Origin: Phycisphaera sp.
Lineage (GTDB): Bacteria > Planctomycetota > Phycisphaerae > Phycisphaerales > Phycisphaeraceae
Length of the DNA stretch: 35,618 bases
Assembly: GCA_028285385.1 (NCBI GenBank)
Contig: JANQPR010000078.1
Span: 1-35,618, forward strand
Reading direction: 5' to 3'
A program made the translations under genes and the position numbers. The notes beneath the pieces were generated by a model, which ran no database searches, had not been told where the DNA came from, and saw nothing but the letters and a program-made list of their open reading frames with translations. This document shows positions 31,687 to 35,618 of the stretch, one piece after another (position 1 is the first letter of the stretch; the number at the start of each line of letters is the position of its first letter).

Positions 31687-32286
31687 GTGAAACTCCGGTT
31701 TAGTTGTCCGATGGTCGAGTTCTGGGTCCGAGGCCGTTTGGTCGCGCCGACGGTGGTCCTGGGGGCGGTGGTGCTGGCCGCCAACGCGCTGCCCGGGTGC
31801 GTCGGCGAGCCACGGCCGCCCAAGTCGGACTTGGCCACGGTCGCGTCGGTGCTCGCCACGGCGGACGCCGACCCGACGGCACAGTCCGAGTTGGCCGAGC
31901 GCGGCGCCGCGACCTTCGACCAGATGAACTGCGCGACCTGCCACCGGTTCGACGCCACACCCATGACCGGGCCCCGGCTCGACGGGCTCTACGACCGGCA
32001 ACTCAAGCTCAACACCGGGCAGACCGGCGTGCGCGACCGCGCGTACCTCTGGCGCTCCATCGCCCGGCCGCACGAGGAGTTCGTCCACGGCTACGGCGGC
32101 GCGTCCCGCATGACCAACTTCGGGCAGGTGCTCGACAACGACGAGGTCGCGGGCCTGATCGCCTACCTCGAAACGTATTCGACGAAGGGCCCACCCACCG
32201 CAGACGACCAAGCTGATTCAGATCGAGGGCAGATCGATGGTGATGTCGACGCCGGGCAGGTCAAAGGAGTTAACGAAGACCTGTAG
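31687..32286 (+). CDS. Mono-heme cytochrome c lipoprotein
   Basis: A 199-residue exported electron carrier. A type II signal peptide ends in the lipobox ALPGC (Cys38). One c-type heme site, CATCH, is at 82-86, and Met142 in GASRMTNFG is the likely sixth ligand. The fold FDQMNCATCH, MTGPRLDGLYDRQ and EVAGLIAYLETY fits a class I cytochrome domain of the kind found near oxidases. Residues 167-199 are an acidic tail encoded where the gene overlaps the convergent membrane-protein gene. GTG 31687 is favoured by the upstream TATCCT. GTG 31660, with GGGGAG before it, and ATG 31711 are alternatives. Confidence 0.8.
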   Translation: MKLRFSCPMVEFWVRGRLVAPTVVLGAVVLAANALPGCVGEPRPPKSDLATVASVLATADADPTAQSELAERGAATFDQMNCATCHRFDATPMTGPRLDGLYDRQLKLNTGQTGVRDRAYLWRSIARPHEEFVHGYGGASRMTNFGQVLDNDEVAGLIAYLETYSTKGPPTADDQADSDRGQIDGDVDAGQVKGVNEDL

Positions 32287-33048
32287 CGCGACCACGACAA
32301 CGAGCACCGCCGTCGCCGCCGCCACGATCGCGACGAGCATCGACACGTAGATCGCCAGGACAACGAACCCGATGACCCCGGTGCCGATGGTCTGCGCGGC
32401 CATACCCCACGCGGGGTGTTCGCCGCGGAACTGAGAGACCAGCCCGAGCAGGGTCCCCGCCGCCGCCCCGCCGATGACCAATACGAACACCGCCGTCTCG
32501 AGCGTCGCGACCCAAGCGGGTCGGGGCGCGTCGACGAAGTGTGTCCCACCAAGTTGGATCGAGACGCCGAAGAGCTTCGATTCGTGTGTCGCTTCTGCTG
32601 TCGCGTCCGCTTCGCTCGCCGGTTCCGGTCGCCGGTTCGGCGCAACGACGGCGTCGGCTGCGGCGAGTGCTTCGGCTGCCTGCGCCCTGATCTCGTCGTC
32701 GCGTTTCTCGTGGAGCTTCGACCAGGCGTCGCCGAGCTTGGCCTTCGCGTCGGCGAGGCGTTGCTTGCCCGCTTCGATCTCCTCCGCCACCTTTGCCTTC
32801 GCGGCGGCGTCGAGTTGATCGACGGGCACGCCCGCGACCGTCACGGTGATGCCGCCTTCTTCATGGACCGGGAGCGGGTCGGGCGTGTTCGCGTCGACCA
32901 CGAGCACGCCAACGACCAGCGCGGTCACCGACAGGGCCGAGGCGAGCAACGCGAACGGCCCGATCGCGCGCCGGCGGGCGCGGGGTGGCTCGGGCGGAGC
33001 GGCGGCGCTCGTTGCGTCGCGATCGGGTTGATCGGCGGGAAGACGCAC
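32218..33048 (-). CDS. Integral membrane protein with charged coiled segment
   Basis: A 276-residue protein of unknown function. Hydrophobic helices lie at about 29-51 (AIGPFALLASALSVTALVVGV), 181-204 (TLETAVFVLVIGGAAAGTLLG) and 222-260, the last long enough to span twice (IGFVVLAIYVSMLVAIV, then a run rich in Ala and Val). Residues 79-135 between the first and second are Lys/Ala/Glu-rich and likely a coiled coil on the outer side. The start is uncertain: GTG 33048 is the first usable codon after the upstream gene and leaves a Pro/Arg-rich cytoplasmic N-terminus. Its last 69 nt overlap the convergent cytochrome gene. Confidence 0.6.
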   Translation of the reverse strand: MRLPADQPDRDATSAAAPPEPPRARRRAIGPFALLASALSVTALVVGVLVVDANTPDPLPVHEEGGITVTVAGVPVDQLDAAAKAKVAEEIEAGKQRLADAKAKLGDAWSKLHEKRDDEIRAQAAEALAAADAVVAPNRRPEPASEADATAEATHESKLFGVSIQLGGTHFVDAPRPAWVATLETAVFVLVIGGAAAGTLLGLVSQFRGEHPAWGMAAQTIGTGVIGFVVLAIYVSMLVAIVAAATAVLVVVVALQVFVNSFDLPGVDITIDLPSI

Positions 33049-33109
33049 AAACGCGAGTGTAATCCCGTTCAGGCATTGAACCAACGGTAATGCACATATG
33101 CCGCGATCG

Positions 33110-35618
33110 TTACTCGCCCGTGTCGAACAGGAACGTGGTGTGTTTGTCGCTGCGCGAGAAGGCAACGGCGTCGTCGTAGAGGCGGGACAGCGGCGCGATG
33201 ATCGGGCTGGGGGCGTCGGGCAGGTCGTGCTGGGCGACGAGCAGGCCGGTGTCGCGTTCGTAGACGTCGACTCGGTAGCGCGTCGCGGCGCGGCCGGGTT
33301 GTTGTGCGATGACGTTGCCGTTGAACAACACGTCGTCGTCCTGGACGGTGACCTGGGTGAGCGCGAGGACGTGGCCGGTGGTGAGGGCGTGGTAGACGGC
33401 GACGGCGTCGGGGTCGTCGATGGCGGAGCGCCAGAGCAGTAGCCCGTCGTCGGTGTAGGCGGCGGGCTGGTCGGTGAGGACGTGGAGCCGACCGTCGGCG
33501 GTGACGAGGCGGTCGCGGGGGTTGATCGGGGCGTTGGGCCGGCGGTTGAGGGTGAGGCGGTTGTGGATGTTGCCCGTGGCGGGGTCGAGCAGGAGGACGG
33601 CGGGCATGGCGGGGGGGAAGGTGACCGCCAGGACGCCGTCGCCGCGCACGGGCGGCGGGAAGATCGGGTTGGGGATGTCGAACGGCCGGGGGCAGCGCCA
33701 CAGCAGCTGCCCGTCGTCGAGGGCGTAAGCGGCGAGGAAGGTGGGGAAGGTAACCAGCAGCGTGCCGTCGGGCGTGGGCCGGGCGTCGAGCGGCGCGGCG
33801 GAGGCCTCGGTGATCGCGGCGCCACGCGGCTGCCCGGTGAGGGCGTCGAAGGCGACGACCGTGCCGGCCTGGGCGTCGGTGTTGGGTGCGGTCATGCCGG
33901 CGAGCACGGCGGTCTCGTCGTCGGCGGTGAGGTGCGTCGTGACGGTCGCGGGGTTGCGGGCCTTCCACTGCGGCTCGAGCGTGAGCCGGTCGAGCGCAAG
34001 GACCCGGCCGGCCGAGTCGGCGAGGACCAATGTCGTGTCGTTGGCCACGGCGAACCGGCGGCGGTTCCGTTGCAGTTGGACGGCGACGCGAGCCTGGAGC
34101 TGGCCGCGCTGCTCGATCAACACGCCGTCGAAGGCGCGCAGCTCGGCGTTGCGTCCGTCGTTGGCGACCGGGACGACCGGGCCGACGGTTTCCAGCAGGT
34201 CGTCGACGAGGAGCGTGGACAGCCGCGGCTCTTCGTCGGACCCCAAGGCCGTGTCGGTTTCAATCACGTAGAGCTCGCCGCGCTGTGAACTAAACAGAAC
34301 GAGTTGCTCGTCGCTGAAGCGGAGCACGACGGCGTCGCGCGCGGTCGGCGGCAGGTCGCGGTGCGTCACGGGCTCGCGGGTCTCGAGGTCCACGACGATC
34401 GCCCGGCTGCCTCGGCGGAGCACGGCCCGGTCGCGGCGGTGAGTCTCGATCGCCGAGGCGTGCAGCGACATCAGCGTGCCGGGGATGGTCCAAGCGTGCG
34501 GCGTGGCGGTCGGGTCGAAGCTCGGGAGCGCTCGGGTGGCGTCGGCGAGGGTCTCGAGCGAGGCGATCCACACCGCCGGGTCGGTCGGCTGCCCGTCGCG
34601 AAGCGGGCGCAGGTCGGGGTGCTCGCGGGCGGCGCGTTGGAGCCAGTTAATCGCGGTGCCGGCCCGGTTCTCGCGTTCGTAAAGGCCGGCGAGCCGACCG
34701 ACGGCGGAGGCGCGGGTGTCGGCGACGCGGGCGGTGCGGTACGCGCGCCGTAGCGGCGCGATCGCAGCGCGAGTGCGGCCCTGATCCAGTCGTTGCTCTG
34801 CGGCGTCGAGCAACGCCAACGCCGACGCCTCTGCCAAGGGGTACCGGTCGGCGAGCGCAACGAACTGCTCAGGGGTCGTCTGCGGGTTGCCGCGCAACTC
34901 GACCAGCTGCCGCTGCGCTTCCTGCTCGAACGGCTCGTAGACGTCGAAACCGACGCGGGCGACGAGTTGCGCGATGCGCTGCCGGGCTTCGAGGCCGGCC
35001 TGACGTCGGTTGCCGTCGACCTCGATGAGTTGACGGGCGAGCAGCGGGTCCCGCAGCACGGACTGGTAGTGGCCCGCCGCGTCGGCGAATCGCCTTGCTT
35101 CTTCCTCCAACGGCCCGAGCGCGAGGTGATACGCCACGAGCTCCTTGGAACCGTTGACGGACGAGGCGACGCGGTCGAACACCGCTCGTCGGGTCGACGC
35201 CGGCAAGCGCTCCGCCGACGCGGCGAGTTCGATGATCTCCAGCACGACGGGCACGCCGCGGTCGCGTGGGAAGTCGGCGTCGCTCCCGTCGCCGTCCGCG
35301 AACGCGTCGGGCGCGTCTCGACCCGATGGGGACTTCCGGGTTCCGCGGTAGTCGGTGTCGTCGTCGCCAACCGACTCGAGCAGTGCCGTGACCGCGTCGT
35401 GGTCCAGCGGGCTGTTCTCGGCGGCGACGGCCTGGCTGTTGATCGCTCGAAGTGCCGCGTCGACGCCGTCAAGCAGCAGCGCAGCGCGGTCGGCCCGGAC
35501 GCCGAGGGTAGCCAGCGCCAGGCCCGGCTCCGGGTCGGTGGGGTCGGACGCGATGGCTTGTTGGAGTCGGCGTTGGCCCTGTGTCACGGAGACGTAACCG
35601 TTGATGGCTTGCGGCGTC
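33110..35618 (-). CDS. PQQ-like beta-propeller protein with TPR-like N-terminal part, 5' end outside window
   Basis: At least 835 residues, open at the window edge. The visible N-terminal half is helical and resembles tetratricopeptide-type arrays (residues like AINGYVSVTQGQRRLQQAI, later AAIAPLRRAYRTARVADTRA and AINWLQRAAREHPDL). The C-terminal half is a PQQ-type eight-bladed propeller with repeated blade ends: GRVLALDRLTLEPQW, GTVVAFDALTGQPRG, FLAAYALDDGQLLWRCP, AVLLLDPATGNIHNR and YTDDGLLLWRS. Such domains often act as scaffolds rather than PQQ enzymes. A GTG at 35587 could be the start, but the frame continues upstream with coding-like residues to 35618, so the gene probably begins beyond the window. 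Confidence 0.75.
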   Translation of the reverse strand, partial: TPQAINGYVSVTQGQRRLQQAIASDPTDPEPGLALATLGVRADRAALLLDGVDAALRAINSQAVAAENSPLDHDAVTALLESVGDDDTDYRGTRKSPSGRDAPDAFADGDGSDADFPRDRGVPVVLEIIELAASAERLPASTRRAVFDRVASSVNGSKELVAYHLALGPLEEEARRFADAAGHYQSVLRDPLLARQLIEVDGNRRQAGLEARQRIAQLVARVGFDVYEPFEQEAQRQLVELRGNPQTTPEQFVALADRYPLAEASALALLDAAEQRLDQGRTRAAIAPLRRAYRTARVADTRASAVGRLAGLYERENRAGTAINWLQRAAREHPDLRPLRDGQPTDPAVWIASLETLADATRALPSFDPTATPHAWTIPGTLMSLHASAIETHRRDRAVLRRGSRAIVVDLETREPVTHRDLPPTARDAVVLRFSDEQLVLFSSQRGELYVIETDTALGSDEEPRLSTLLVDDLLETVGPVVPVANDGRNAELRAFDGVLIEQRGQLQARVAVQLQRNRRRFAVANDTTLVLADSAGRVLALDRLTLEPQWKARNPATVTTHLTADDETAVLAGMTAPNTDAQAGTVVAFDALTGQPRGAAITEASAAPLDARPTPDGTLLVTFPTFLAAYALDDGQLLWRCPRPFDIPNPIFPPPVRGDGVLAVTFPPAMPAVLLLDPATGNIHNRLTLNRRPNAPINPRDRLVTADGRLHVLTDQPAAYTDDGLLLWRSAIDDPDAVAVYHALTTGHVLALTQVTVQDDDVLFNGNVIAQQPGRAATRYRVDVYERDTGLLVAQHDLPDAPSPIIAPLSRLYDDAVAFSRSDKHTTFLFDTGE

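Noticed and set aside
1..35618. CRISPR arrays, insertion sequences, prophage or toxin-antitoxin modules
   Set aside because: No spaced direct repeats, transposase, integrase or phage structural genes were recognised on either strand.

Overview
The window is a stretch of GC-rich chromosome, roughly two-thirds G+C, that looks like a member of the Planctomycetota, most likely class Phycisphaerae. The lineage call is inference. It rests on PEP-CTERM secreted proteins with dockerin-like repeats ending in LQNWG, a very long SecA (1382 residues), a B12-dependent class II ribonucleotide reductase, a PQQ-type beta-propeller protein and an AraC/phytanoyl-dioxygenase pair. No tRNA, rRNA, CRISPR array, insertion sequence or phage gene was seen, and gene density is that of an ordinary chromosome.

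Layout. Positions 1-2032 hold the end of hslU and a secreted GH51-like arabinofuranosidase. Positions 2081-7752 hold glutamate dehydrogenase, a degenerate receiver-like protein, an exported hypothetical, homoserine dehydrogenase, a Fur-family regulator without the usual zinc ligands and an alginate-lyase-like secreted protein. Positions 7759-12465 hold secA and, directly upstream on the same strand, a 122-residue exported protein ending in Pro-Pro-Pro-Thr-Ala. Positions 12535-15939 hold a GNAT acetyltransferase with a frameshifted tail, sucC without an adjacent sucD, an ADP-ribose/CDP-alcohol-diphosphatase-like enzyme and an SDR oxidoreductase. Positions 16049-19469 hold divergent araC and phyH-like genes, a methyltransferase and an orphan LolD/MacB-type ATPase. 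Positions 19602-21464 hold a Bax-inhibitor-1 membrane protein and a cytidylate-kinase-like protein. Positions 21608-24927 hold three PEP-CTERM proteins. Positions 25330-31158 form a minus-strand deoxynucleotide block (nrdJ, lipoprotein, hypothetical, UPF0339/DUF1508 protein, dcd). Positions 31687-35618 hold a cytochrome c lipoprotein, a membrane protein and a truncated beta-propeller protein.

The strongest candidate for something undescribed is the secA leader unit. A short exported protein with a C-terminal polyproline run sits where SecM sits in enterobacteria. The 189-nt gap between it and secA contains an 8-bp perfect inverted repeat whose proximal arm covers the bases just upstream of the secA start codon, with a stable hairpin nested inside. 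This suggests a secretion monitor that stalls its own ribosome. SecA itself carries about five diverged copies of a 60-residue repeat in a C-terminal insertion and lacks the usual zinc-binding tail.

Two other signals stand out. A near-consensus NrdR box, with a weaker partner at 32-bp centre spacing, lies upstream of dcd and the nrdJ block. In eight genes a TANNNT-like hexamer lies only 6-10 nt before the start codon and no clear Shine-Dalgarno site intervenes, which is the signature of leaderless transcripts.
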